From: a virus
DNA length: 35,129 nucleotides
Virus record (IMG/VR): IMGVR_UViG_3300042519_002267
Location: 1 to 35,129 of that record
Strand: one strand, 5' to 3'
This document shows positions 27,057 through 35,129 of the stretch, piece by piece (the first letter of the stretch is position 1; the number at the start of each line of letters is the position of its first letter). Both the position numbers and the translations under genes were made by a program. The notes under the pieces were generated by a model. It was not told the DNA's origin and searched no databases. It saw only the letters and a list, made by a program, of their open reading frames with translations.

Positions 27057-27955
27057 ATTTGCATGGTGTATTCATGCGGATAAAAGCCAAGGTAAACGTC
27101 GAGCCGGTAAAATCCTACTTTAACGACCTCGCGGCGTCTTTAAAGCGGACGTTTCCCGAGACGATCCGCATGGAGGCGGCGGCAGTCGTTCGCCGCGCCA
27201 TGCAGATGGTTGCTTACTCCAAGGTTTCGGAGGTCAAGGATAGGGCCTTGCGCAAGGGCGTGGCGTCGTTTCGGCCCGCAAGCATGACGCCATTCGGGGG
27301 AACAACGAACGTGGGCAAGCGCAACAATGACCAGTATCGCCAGTGGATGGTAGGGCGAAAGCCTGCCAACGGGTCGAAGTTCGCCAAGTCCAACGTCATG
27401 CCCATGGGATACTGGCTCGGAGGTTTCAACCCCCCAGCAGACGGCCAAAGGTCAAGCGGCAACAAGGGGAAGACGTTTACACGGTCGAAGGCGCGCATTT
27501 ATAAACGCCGCCAATCGAACGGTTGGCGAGCACCAGATGCCGATTGGGCCAAGTTTAAGGCGGCATGGGCGCAAGATGTAGCTGACACGAAGAAGCGCAT
27601 AAAAGACCGCGTAGGCGCTCGCGGCCTCACCGCTAAGTCATGGCTCGACATTATCATTAAGCTCCACGCGGGCGACAACATGAGCGGCATTCCTGACTTT
27701 GTGCGCCGCGCGCGCCCCATCGCATCGCAAAAGCAACGGGAGGTAACGGACGTTTACCACAACGGCCAGGGCACAAGCCACTACACGCTCACCGTTGAAA
27801 ACGATTCAGGCATCGCCATAGCCACACGCGGGCAGGCGAAGCTGGATTCAGCGATCAGTATTCGCCGAAAGTTTTTTGTGAATAGCATGAAAAAAAACCT
27901 GTACGAAGACGCCGCATTTGTTGGCCGATATTACCCGTGGGCCAAGGTAAGCTAG
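27053..27955 (+). CDS. Structural-region basic protein, unknown
   Basis: Protein of 300 residues between terL and the gpW-like gene. It is very basic, with an N-terminal helix pattern (EAAAVVRRAMQMVAYSKVSEVK) reminiscent of tail-completion or minor tail proteins of the HK97 gp10/gpZ type. ATG 27074 is an alternative start. Lambda has no such gene here, so it is an addition to the usual terminase-joiner-portal order. Function uncertain. Confidence 0.6.
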   Translation: MNLHGVFMRIKAKVNVEPVKSYFNDLAASLKRTFPETIRMEAAAVVRRAMQMVAYSKVSEVKDRALRKGVASFRPASMTPFGGTTNVGKRNNDQYRQWMVGRKPANGSKFAKSNVMPMGYWLGGFNPPADGQRSSGNKGKTFTRSKARIYKRRQSNGWRAPDADWAKFKAAWAQDVADTKKRIKDRVGARGLTAKSWLDIIIKLHAGDNMSGIPDFVRRARPIASQKQREVTDVYHNGQGTSHYTLTVENDSGIAIATRGQAKLDSAISIRRKFFVNSMKKNLYEDAAFVGRYYPWAKVS

Positions 27956-27994
27956 TGTATTGACAAAGCAAATACACGCGGCACAGTCGCGCAA

Positions 27995-28258
27995 ATGGCA
28001 CTAACTGCGCAACAGACTCGCCGCTTGGCAGAGATTGAGGAGGAGATCGGACAAATCGAAAACCGCCTCGCTGTTTCGCATGGGCTAGGCGATAGCCATT
28101 CCGCGCAGGGGATCAGCACATCTTTTAACGACAATCCTCGTTGGCGCAACAAGTTGACGCTGCTTCGCCGTATGCGTGAGCAATACCTTGCCATCGCCGC
28201 AGGCGGAGAAATCCCCGCGCCGTCTGGAATCAATTTAAGCAACTACGTCCCCGAGTAA
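27995..28258 (+). CDS. gpW-like head-tail joining protein
   Basis: Protein of 87 residues. A short helical protein (TRRLAEIEEEIGQIENRLAVSHG ... NPRWRNKLTLLRRMREQYLAI) in the lambda A-W-B gene position between terminase and portal. gpW stabilises filled heads and provides the tail attachment site. The call rests on size, position and helical pattern. Confidence 0.65.
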   Translation: MALTAQQTRRLAEIEEEIGQIENRLAVSHGLGDSHSAQGISTSFNDNPRWRNKLTLLRRMREQYLAIAAGGEIPAPSGINLSNYVPE

Positions 28259-28260
28259 AA

Positions 28261-29868
28261 ATGGCATCATCCACCCCAATGATTCTGGATCGATTCGGCA
28301 GGCCGATGAAGTATTTTATTGGTGAATACGAGGCCAGCCGCAACACCCGCGAGCGCAAGCTGCATGGATCATGGGACTACAACACGCGCCCCGAAACGGA
28401 AATGCTGCCGTTTTCGGATCGCAAAAAGATCATCGCCTACCTGCGCCGCTCACTGCGCAACAATCCAGTTGTGGCGGCGCTGGCCTTCCGCTACGCGCTG
28501 GCAATCGGCTCGCCAACGGTTCACGCAATCACGAATGACGGCGGCTTTAACGACCAAAAAGAACGGTCGCTTGAGCGCCGTTTGCGCTCGATAATGTACG
28601 GTTGCGGGTGGAGCTGGCACCGCATGCACAGGATTATTTCAGTGGAGACGCTAATTGCGGGCGAGGTTTTCGCGGTAGATGCCGAGGATCAAGTTCAGCT
28701 AATTCCTTCAGAGCTTTGCGGATCACCGGCCAAGCCCGAAAAGGGCGAGATCGACGGCATTATTTACGACGAAACGGGCGTTCCTTTGTTTTACCGCTTT
28801 GGCGTTCGCAAGCAGACCACGGATCAATTTCAGTCATCGGTTGTGTCGTTCGAGGAAAAGGACGGCGCGCAACTTATCCCCGCCGAGTTTGTTTCCCACA
28901 TCGGTACGCCCATGCGCATCGAGGAGCGCCGATTCTCGCCCATTCTTTCATCGGTCATCGCGCAGATTCAAAACCTTGACGACATCATAAAGGCCAAAGT
29001 AACGACGGTTAAAAACCAGTCGGCAATGTCGATGTTTTTTACGAAGAACTTTGACCCTGGAATGTTCGCTGAATCATCCGCGCTGTCATCGACGGTCGAG
29101 CAAAACGGCGGCACGATCTTGGCGCAGAGCGTGGCGCGTTCGTCTTATCAGGACATTAAAAACGGGTCGATAATGTACGGCGAAGTGGGCGAGGATGTGA
29201 AGCTCATAGAGCCTAGTTTAAACGCGCAGGACTTTTCATCTTTTGCGCTGATGTTGCTCGATCAAATTTGCGCACCGACCGGCCTATTTCCCGAGGAGGT
29301 TTTGGTTGGGTATCGGAATAGCAACTACTCATCCGCGCGCGCTGACCGCATCCGCTTGACGGACGTACTCAAAGACATTCGCCGCGAGCGGGAAGTGTTT
29401 TGCGACCGTGTGATTGAGCGCCAAACTGCCATTGCCGTTGATTCGGGAGAAATCCCAATCGAGGGCGACGGCATCGCGGACATTTCCTACGGGTGGCCCG
29501 TAGTTCGCGAGATCGACGAAACCAAGCACGTTCTCGCACAGGGCACGGCATTGGCGAACGGGTCGAAGTCTCTCGACGATGTATGCGCGGAAAACGGAAA
29601 ATATGCCGATCAAGTACAGCAACAGGTTGTGCGCTCGGCGGTACGCTGGGCCAAGAACGTGCGGGCTTATGCGATGTACGCGGCCCCGACGAAAGAGCAG
29701 ATCGAAGCGCAACAGGTGACCGCACAGGAGATCATGGCCTACATGCCAAACGCCACCGCCGCGAGCGAGGCAATCAATGCATTGGCAAATGCCGACGCGG
29801 CAGCGGTCAATGCCGAGGCCAACGCGGCGCGGGCAAGTGTTGGCGCAACAGAAATTCCACCCGTCTAA
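28261..29868 (+). CDS. Portal protein (lambda gpB type)
   Basis: Protein of 535 residues, the usual size of the lambda portal family. RRSLRNNPVVAALAFRYALAIGSP, the basic clip/stem region, QIQNLDDIIKAKVTTVKNQSAMSMFF and PTGLFPEEVLVGYRNSNYSSARADRIRL are conserved features. It forms the dodecameric DNA channel and docks TerL. An Ala-rich coiled tail ends the protein (AINALANADAAAVNAEANAARA). Confidence 0.9.
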   Translation: MASSTPMILDRFGRPMKYFIGEYEASRNTRERKLHGSWDYNTRPETEMLPFSDRKKIIAYLRRSLRNNPVVAALAFRYALAIGSPTVHAITNDGGFNDQKERSLERRLRSIMYGCGWSWHRMHRIISVETLIAGEVFAVDAEDQVQLIPSELCGSPAKPEKGEIDGIIYDETGVPLFYRFGVRKQTTDQFQSSVVSFEEKDGAQLIPAEFVSHIGTPMRIEERRFSPILSSVIAQIQNLDDIIKAKVTTVKNQSAMSMFFTKNFDPGMFAESSALSSTVEQNGGTILAQSVARSSYQDIKNGSIMYGEVGEDVKLIEPSLNAQDFSSFALMLLDQICAPTGLFPEEVLVGYRNSNYSSARADRIRLTDVLKDIRREREVFCDRVIERQTAIAVDSGEIPIEGDGIADISYGWPVVREIDETKHVLAQGTALANGSKSLDDVCAENGKYADQVQQQVVRSAVRWAKNVRAYAMYAAPTKEQIEAQQVTAQEIMAYMPNATAASEAINALANADAAAVNAEANAARASVGATEIPPV

Positions 29869-29897
29869 AAAACAAACTTTCAATTATCTAAAACATC

Positions 29898-31214
29898 ATG
29901 GCTGACGCACTCTCACCAAACAGGCTAATCTCTCCCGTTGTATTGGTTAATCCTGATACACTCATACCCTACGACGCAAACGCCGCCTACGAACCGACCG
30001 GCGGCAAGCTCCTCGTCGGCACTTCCCGCGAAAAATTTTTTGATAATTTCCGCGACTTCGACACCAGCCCAACGGGTAATTGGGAGGTGGTCCAAACCGG
30101 CGACGGCATGGCTATCACCGGCCCTCTTGGTGGTGGGGTAGCAGGCGCAACCCCCTACATTAACATCTCCAGCGGCACCACCTCAGGATCAATGACCGTG
30201 ATTCTGTCACGGTCCTCGTTCTCAACTCCGACGGAGGTCCGCTATCAGATCAGCGCATCACAGCGCATCGCCAACAACGCCTTTAGAATCGGCTTTGTTG
30301 AAGTCGATGAAGCGGGCGCGTTGGTTGTTGATACGACCTATGCATCAGCCCCCGGTGTGCTCAATGCTCGCAACGCCGTGTTGCAGGAAATGAGCGGCAC
30401 GACTGCGACGACTGGCACGCTTCTGGTGCGTGCTGCCGCAGCCGCGCAGGACTCTTTTACTACAGCCTTCGGCGTCGGCTCCACCACGGCTGCCACAGGT
30501 TCGACGCCCAACTTCATCGTTGCGGCCACCTACGGTCTCATGTTCGAGCGCGACCGCATCAACGCCCGTTCGTGGGGTCAGAATTTGATCGCCAACACAG
30601 GCGGACAATTTGCCTATGACCGCACGCTCCCCAACCCAACGCGAAAATACAAACTGTGTATCCTTGTGGAGAATACGGGGGTCCCGGCTAGCTCGACGGA
30701 TTGGCGCATCCACCTCGTAAACGTACTGGATGCCGTGCGATTCGATGTCAGTCCCCGGGCTGCGGGCACAAACGACCTGTCGAAAGCATTTCCGGTAAAT
30801 ATCTCGGCTGGTACTTTGACCAGTCTCACCACCTTGACCACGGCGGGCACCCCCGCAGTCCCCGCGACGCCGCTCATCATTAACAGCGCGGCGACCACGA
30901 ACGGCCAGTTGGTGCTTACCGGCAGCTCGGGCCTGCAAGCCTTCTACGCGACCAACATCGGAGCAACTGCCGCATTCGTGAAGCTCTACAACAAAGCCAC
31001 CGCACCCACGGTTGGCACGGACGTACCCGCGATGATTATCCCGGTCCCCGCCGCAGTGGCTGGCGTCCCTGGAGTCGCGCAGATCACGCCGGGATTCCAA
31101 GGCTACCGCTTCGCACTCGGCCTCGGCCTAGCGATCACTGGCGCGGTTGCAGACAACGACACAACCGCCGTCGCAGCCGGCCAAGTGAAAGTAATCCTCA
31201 GTCGCACCGTCTAA
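29898..31214 (+). CDS. Large virion protein between portal and protease
   Basis: Protein of 438 residues with an A-rich leader and no Shine-Dalgarno. Residues about 45-260 form a beta-sandwich-like domain (RDFDTSPTGNWEVVQTGDGM ... ASQRIANNAFRIGFVEVDEAG). Residues about 340-438 match a Gly/Thr-rich domain seen in head-fibre and decoration-type phage proteins (AFVKLYNKATAPTVGTDVPAMIIPVP ... VKVILSRTV). This is an extra gene relative to lambda order. It is inferred to be a capsid- or connector-attached fibre or decoration protein. Confidence 0.6.
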   Translation: MADALSPNRLISPVVLVNPDTLIPYDANAAYEPTGGKLLVGTSREKFFDNFRDFDTSPTGNWEVVQTGDGMAITGPLGGGVAGATPYINISSGTTSGSMTVILSRSSFSTPTEVRYQISASQRIANNAFRIGFVEVDEAGALVVDTTYASAPGVLNARNAVLQEMSGTTATTGTLLVRAAAAAQDSFTTAFGVGSTTAATGSTPNFIVAATYGLMFERDRINARSWGQNLIANTGGQFAYDRTLPNPTRKYKLCILVENTGVPASSTDWRIHLVNVLDAVRFDVSPRAAGTNDLSKAFPVNISAGTLTSLTTLTTAGTPAVPATPLIINSAATTNGQLVLTGSSGLQAFYATNIGATAAFVKLYNKATAPTVGTDVPAMIIPVPAAVAGVPGVAQITPGFQGYRFALGLGLAITGAVADNDTTAVAAGQVKVILSRTV

Positions 31215-31399
31215 TGAGCGCCGAGGTTCAAATCAAAACGGATTTGGCCCCATACTACGAAATAGAGGTGGCGTTTAACGGGTTAAACTTCCCGCAGCTT
31301 ATCACCACGCAGGAGACGGGCGTAGCCCTAGGGGCGCAACTTCAGGGCTACGCCGATGACTACGAGCAGGCGTTTAACGCCGAACAAACCCAACTATAA
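31214..31399 (+). CDS. 61-residue protein, unknown
   Basis: Start overlaps the previous stop (TAATG). Small soluble protein (EIEVAFNGLNFPQLITTQETGVALG ... DDYEQAFNAEQTQL). It may be a head accessory or chaperone; no motif. Confidence 0.55.
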   Translation: MSAEVQIKTDLAPYYEIEVAFNGLNFPQLITTQETGVALGAQLQGYADDYEQAFNAEQTQL

Positions 31400-31402
31400 T
31401 TT

Positions 31403-32437
31403 ATGCCCATCGTTCAATTTTACAACGCAGAGCCGCTCCAACTCACCAACGTCGATGCAGAAAACGGCATCCTCCGCAACGTCGCGCTCATGTCGATTGG
31501 CGAGGCTGCGGGCCACGACTGCCGCGTGGACTTGGGCACCTTGCAAGGGCTCTTTCAGTTAAGCCAAGGCAAGAGCGTAAAAGCCTTTTTAAACCACTCC
31601 TACAACCCCGCGCCAACGGAGGTCGTCGGAGTATTCTCGGGCATCTACATCGACGCCGAAAAAGGTGTTCTCCGCGCCTCGCAATTCAAGGCGCTCGAAG
31701 CATTCAAGAACCACAACCGCCAAGCCTACGACACGCTCTTTGAATTGTCGATTACCGCGCCGGAATCTTTCGGCGTTTCCGTCTCGATTTACCACGATTT
31801 AGAGGACGCGGAAGACGGAGGAAGCGCATTCATCCGCCCGACATCTATCGAGTCAGCCGACTTTGTTTCCGCGCCCGCAGCAAACAAAGCTCTTTTCAGC
31901 AAGGAAACACCGCTTGACGTATCCGAAAAACAAATACACAACGAAATCACCACCGCTTTACCTGTAGTTGAAAAATCACCACACGCCCACTTTATGAGCA
32001 CACTCAAAGACATCCATTCCGCCTTCGGAAAAAATCCCGAACACGTTGCCCGCGCCGTCAAATTCGCTGCCGAAAACCCCGAGGCCAAACCCGAGGATGT
32101 TATTGACGCGGTAAAAGATCAGCTTTCCGAAGAAGACCAAGCCGCCCTGATTGCCGAGCGTGACGCTCTGGTGATTGAGGTCGCCGCTCTTAAAGCCGAG
32201 ATTGCCGCGCTCAAGCCAGACGCGGAAAAAGCCGCTGACCTATCCAAGAAAAACAGCGAGCTCGCCGAGCAAGTCGCCCAGCTTTCCAAGCGCACCGCAC
32301 GTTTCGGTATCCGCCCTGTTAATACCGGAGCTCACGAAGCAAAAGAGGTGAAGTCTATCACCCGCGCTGAGTTCTCCGCGCTTAACCCCGTTGCTCAAGG
32401 CCAGCACGTAGCAGCGGGCGGCAAAATCACCGCCTAA
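31403..32437 (+). CDS. Prohead protease fused to scaffold
   Basis: Protein of 344 residues. The protease part has His65 (KAFLNHSYN), GVSVSI with Ser126 or Ser128, and FVSAPAANKALFS (154-166), matching herpesvirus-assemblin-like (S78/U35-type) prohead proteases. The C-terminal half (about 190-300) is a coiled-coil scaffold (EIAALKPDAEKAADLSKKNSELAEQ), ending in an Ala-rich tail. It would shape the procapsid and then cleave itself and the coat. Confidence 0.85.
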   Translation: MPIVQFYNAEPLQLTNVDAENGILRNVALMSIGEAAGHDCRVDLGTLQGLFQLSQGKSVKAFLNHSYNPAPTEVVGVFSGIYIDAEKGVLRASQFKALEAFKNHNRQAYDTLFELSITAPESFGVSVSIYHDLEDAEDGGSAFIRPTSIESADFVSAPAANKALFSKETPLDVSEKQIHNEITTALPVVEKSPHAHFMSTLKDIHSAFGKNPEHVARAVKFAAENPEAKPEDVIDAVKDQLSEEDQAALIAERDALVIEVAALKAEIAALKPDAEKAADLSKKNSELAEQVAQLSKRTARFGIRPVNTGAHEAKEVKSITRAEFSALNPVAQGQHVAAGGKITA

Positions 32438-32475
32438 TTTCCCATAGCACTCCAACCACTTACACTTAAAATATC

Positions 32476-33642
32476 ATGGCTAACGAACTCACATTGACCT
32501 CCTTCGCGGAAAACATTTTCCGCGCTCGCGACACCGTTTCCCGCGAGCTCATCGGCTTTATCCCCTCCGTTCTCATCAACTCCGAGAGCGACGGCGTAAG
32601 CATCAACGGCACCATCAACTCGCTGACCACCGTCGCCCCTACGCTGAACACCAGCTACACCCCCGCGATGACCATTCCTGCGGGCGATGACCAGACCATC
32701 GGCAACGTGACGATGACCATCGGCCAAGTCGCCAACGTGCGCGTCCCACTGCGCGGCGAGGACGTTAAGAAACTCGACAACGTCGGCCAATATCAGGGCG
32801 TGCTCGACAACATGTTTGCCCAGGCATTCCGCCGCATAGGCAACACCATCGAGGCCCACGTCGGCTCCGTCGCTCAACTCGGCGCATCCCGCGCTTACGG
32901 CACCTCTGGCACAGCTCCATTCGCCTCCGACCTTTCCGACACCGCGCAGCTTCGGAAAATCCTTACCGATAACGGCGCTCCTCTTAGCGACCTCTCGCTG
33001 GTTATCGACACCACCGCAGGCGCGAAGCTCCGCACCTTGACCCAGCTCACCAAGGCCAACGAAGCCGCGTCCGACGCCACCCTTCGCCGTGGCGAGTTGC
33101 TCAATGCTCACGGCTTCGCCTTCCGCGAATCCGCTGGCGTCACGTCCTTCGTCAAGGGCGCTGGCACCGGCGCGCTCGTCAATGCTGGCGGCGGTCTTGC
33201 GGTTGGCGTGACCACGATCCCCTTCGACACGCTCACGGTTAACACCACCGGCATCAAAGCTGGCGACGTTATCACATTCGCCGCTGACACCCTCAATCAG
33301 TACGTCGTTCTGACAGGCACCACGTCCACCGCTGGCAATATCACGATTGCCGCCCCCGGCCTGCGCGTTGCCATCCCGAACGATAACGCTATCACCGTCA
33401 CCAATAGCTTTACCGGCAACGTTGGCTTTGATCGTAGCGCCATCGAGCTCGTTATTCGCCCGCCTGCCCAGCCGATGGGAGGCGACCAAGCCGCCGACCG
33501 CATGACCGTCACCGATCCTGTTTCCGGTCTGGTTTACGAGGTCGCGCTATACAAGGGTTATGGAATGAACATGATCGACATTACCACGCTTTACCAAGCC
33601 AAGGTTTGGAAGCCTGAGCATGTCGCCATCCTGAAGGGCTAA
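32476..33642 (+). CDS. Major capsid protein (P22 coat-like)
   Basis: Protein of 388 residues. The N-terminal helix (SFAENIFRARDTVSRELIGFIPSVL), the middle VRVPLRGEDVKKLD, an inserted beta domain, and the C-terminal RSAIELVIRPPAQPMGG ... SGLVYEVALYKGYGMNMIDI are typical of the P22-type HK97-fold coat family. It follows the protease/scaffold, with an AT-rich leader lacking Shine-Dalgarno. As the main virion protein it is a good reference for host codon use. Confidence 0.88.
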   Translation: MANELTLTSFAENIFRARDTVSRELIGFIPSVLINSESDGVSINGTINSLTTVAPTLNTSYTPAMTIPAGDDQTIGNVTMTIGQVANVRVPLRGEDVKKLDNVGQYQGVLDNMFAQAFRRIGNTIEAHVGSVAQLGASRAYGTSGTAPFASDLSDTAQLRKILTDNGAPLSDLSLVIDTTAGAKLRTLTQLTKANEAASDATLRRGELLNAHGFAFRESAGVTSFVKGAGTGALVNAGGGLAVGVTTIPFDTLTVNTTGIKAGDVITFAADTLNQYVVLTGTTSTAGNITIAAPGLRVAIPNDNAITVTNSFTGNVGFDRSAIELVIRPPAQPMGGDQAADRMTVTDPVSGLVYEVALYKGYGMNMIDITTLYQAKVWKPEHVAILKG

Positions 33643-33646
33643 GTTA

Positions 33647-34021
33647 ATGACCTACGACCCCGCGACGATTCCGCCAATCGACGGTCGAATCCGTCGCGGG
33701 GTTTTTATTTCTACGATTCACCGCAAGCCTACGCTGTTTTTGTATCGCGGCGTGGAATACGTGGGCCGCGTTTCTGAGCCATCTTTTCAGCGCAAAATCG
33801 GCCTTTCGGGTTACACCGAGCAGACTGCCGACCTTGAGCTAATGATGGTTCTTCCGACCGGCTCAGCCCGTCCCGAGCCTAACTCCGCAGACGGCATTAC
33901 GATTTACGAGACCGACGACAGCGGCTTGCGCACCACAACGGGCGTTTACCGTATCACCGACGTTCGAACCGACATGGCCCGCGATTGCTACCAGCTCACA
34001 CTCTCCAAACGCCGCACCTGA
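33647..34021 (+). CDS. Head-completion/stopper-position protein
   Basis: Protein of 124 residues starting 4 bp after the coat gene. It is beta-rich (RRGVFISTIHRKPTLFLYRGVEYVG ... VYRITDVRTDM). The position between coat and tail terminator fits a connector or stopper protein; the family is not identified. Stop overlaps next ATG (TGATG). Confidence 0.6.
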   Translation: MTYDPATIPPIDGRIRRGVFISTIHRKPTLFLYRGVEYVGRVSEPSFQRKIGLSGYTEQTADLELMMVLPTGSARPEPNSADGITIYETDDSGLRTTTGVYRITDVRTDMARDCYQLTLSKRRT

Positions 34022-34539
34022 TGCCCGCCCCAAGCCTAGAGCACCTAATGGACATGCAGGCCAATATCGAGGCCGGTTTCCAAGCGTACCTGACGGCCAA
34101 CGGCGTGACCGCTTACGGGTCGCGATACACGGGCAACATCGCTGACAAGCACGTTCTTATCGCCTACACGCACGGGTCTGGGGAAGGCCACTGCGCGACC
34201 TCCACCACTACGCACACGGGGCAGAAGGAGAACGACTGGTTCAACGGAGAGATCAACTTTTTGATCGCCTCGGAGCGCTCGCTTGCCGAGGCGTCGCCGG
34301 TCGCTGGCTTCGCATCCTCGCACGATTACCGCGTTGCCCAGCTCAAGGCGCTCATGTTGCGAGGCTCGCTCGCTGGCACCATTTCCGGCCGTACCGCGCT
34401 CGCCCTCGATTACCACGCCGTGAACGTACTCAGCCAAGCCGCGGAGCAACAGCGCGTAGAAGATGAGGCATTCGACGTCACGGAGCTCAGCTACTCCATC
34501 CAGACGCAAATAAAGGCCGATGCTTGGCCCGCAGCTTAA
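34021..34539 (+). CDS. Tail-terminator-position protein
   Basis: Protein of 172 residues from ATG 34021, which overlaps the previous stop; an in-frame ATG at 33985 would overlap more and is less likely. ANIEAGFQAYLTANGVTAY ... HVLIAYTHGSGE ... FDVTELSYSIQTQIKADAWPAA fits the small tail terminators that cap the tail tube. The call is based on position and size. Confidence 0.55.
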   Translation: MPAPSLEHLMDMQANIEAGFQAYLTANGVTAYGSRYTGNIADKHVLIAYTHGSGEGHCATSTTTHTGQKENDWFNGEINFLIASERSLAEASPVAGFASSHDYRVAQLKALMLRGSLAGTISGRTALALDYHAVNVLSQAAEQQRVEDEAFDVTELSYSIQTQIKADAWPAA

Positions 34540-34583
34540 CCCCTTTTTTTCTTCCAACTGTATCCAAAATCTAACTACAATTT

Positions 34584-34922
34584 ATGTCCTACGATCCTCT
34601 TACATCTCTCATTACCACTGATGTCACCATCGGCGCTGTCGTTTACATCGTCACCGATTTCTCTGATCCTGGCGCTTCCGCTGTTGGCCCCGACTTCCAA
34701 AATTCTGACGGCTCATATCGAGGCATGCGTAAGGTTTCCGGCCCTCGTGATGCCACGATGACCATCGAGGCCGAGAACGCTGCCGAGGCCCAACCTGCGC
34801 AGTTCGCCGCCGTCGCGTATAAAGGGAACAACTACATTATCCTTCAGTGCGGTAAGAGCATGTCGTCTACCGGCGCTGCAACCTACTCGCTCAATCTTCG
34901 CTGGATTAGCGTAGTCCCCTAA
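34584..34922 (+). CDS. Tail tube protein (probable)
   Basis: Protein of 112 residues with an AT-rich, Shine-Dalgarno-less leader. It is beta-rich with a Gly/Ser/Thr composition (TIGAVVYIVTDFSDPGA ... SLNLRWISVVP). It lies just upstream of the chaperone-position gene and tape measure, the place of the major tail protein, although it is short for that family. Stop overlaps the next start (TAATG). Confidence 0.6.
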   Translation: MSYDPLTSLITTDVTIGAVVYIVTDFSDPGASAVGPDFQNSDGSYRGMRKVSGPRDATMTIEAENAAEAQPAQFAAVAYKGNNYIILQCGKSMSSTGAATYSLNLRWISVVP

Positions 34923-35129
34923 TGATTCCCCGATCCTTCACGCAAGTGGAGGGCTGGCGGGAGGACTTCGACCGAGCGGCGGAAAAGCTCAAAGAGGCCC
35001 GCGTTGGCTCACTATTCCCGCGCACCGAGGAAATTCTCAGTGTGCGGGTTTGCGCGCTCACGTTGCGCACTTGGACCATTCTCGACCTGACTGGAAGCAG
35101 TCTGGTTCGAGGTGGCGAGCTGAAGGTTG
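34922..35129 (+). CDS. Tail assembly chaperone-position protein, N-terminal part (runs off window)
   Basis: ATG at 34922 overlaps the tail tube stop. The frame MIPRSFTQVEGWREDFDR runs to the window end and, because 35003-35129 repeats 1-127, continues in frame at position 1 to the stop at 603. The complete protein is 227 residues. Confidence 0.8.
   Translation, partial: MIPRSFTQVEGWREDFDRAAEKLKEARVGSLFPRTEEILSVRVCALTLRTWTILDLTGSSLVRGGELKV
35003..35129. repeat. Terminal direct repeat, right copy
   Basis: Exact copy of 1-127; assembly overlap of a circular genome. Confidence 0.95.

Noticed and set aside
1-35129. Temperate phage genes
   Set aside because: I looked for tyrosine or serine integrase, CI/Cro-like repressor pairs and parA; none was recognised. 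The small HTH and RHH-like proteins alone do not show lysogeny.

Overview
The window is one complete tailed-phage genome assembled as a circle. The first 127 bases (1-127) recur exactly as the last 127 (35003-35129), so the unique length is 35,002 bp and the ends were cut arbitrarily inside a tail gene. The phage looks like a siphovirus: lambda-type (GpA) terminase, gpW-like joiner, lambda-type portal, P22-like coat, and a short tape measure. I see no integrase, CI-type repressor or partition gene, so there is no evidence of lysogeny. The host is not identified. Starts often lack a Shine-Dalgarno sequence and instead carry an AACCAAC-like leader; with fairly GC-rich coding DNA this would suit a Verrucomicrobiota-like host, but that is a guess.

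Layout: two long transcription units diverge from a control region at about 20109-20891 and converge on a bidirectional terminator at 9615-9651. The rightward unit (20892 to the end, then 1-9614) encodes an HTH protein, dUTPase, HNH nuclease, terminase (large subunit with a class 3 intein in its Walker A motif), portal, prohead protease/scaffold, coat, tail tube, tape measure, a YadA-like tail fibre, a sulfotransferase, a trypsin-like protease, an S26-like peptidase, membrane/holin-like proteins and a zinc ribbon. The leftward unit (20108 down to 14466) encodes recombination and replication genes: RecT, YqaJ/lambda exonuclease, a DnaD/DnaT-like replication protein, a DnaA domain IV protein and RusA, with many small proteins.

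The most unusual part is 9810-14465, the distal end of the leftward unit. It is an integron-style gene-cassette array: nine attC-like sites (R''/L''/L'/R' boxes, about 87-103 bp) separate ten short cassettes, with no integron integrase (a CALIN-like array, but carried by a phage). Cassettes carry an RNA ligase, a DNA methyltransferase-like protein, small membrane proteins and unknowns. Nine cassettes have genes inverted relative to attC polarity but aligned with leftward early transcription. One is in the standard orientation and encodes a membrane-anchored coiled-coil protein whose C-terminal tail closely matches the C-terminal tail of this phage's own TerL. Several candidate structured RNAs lie in the intergenic regions.
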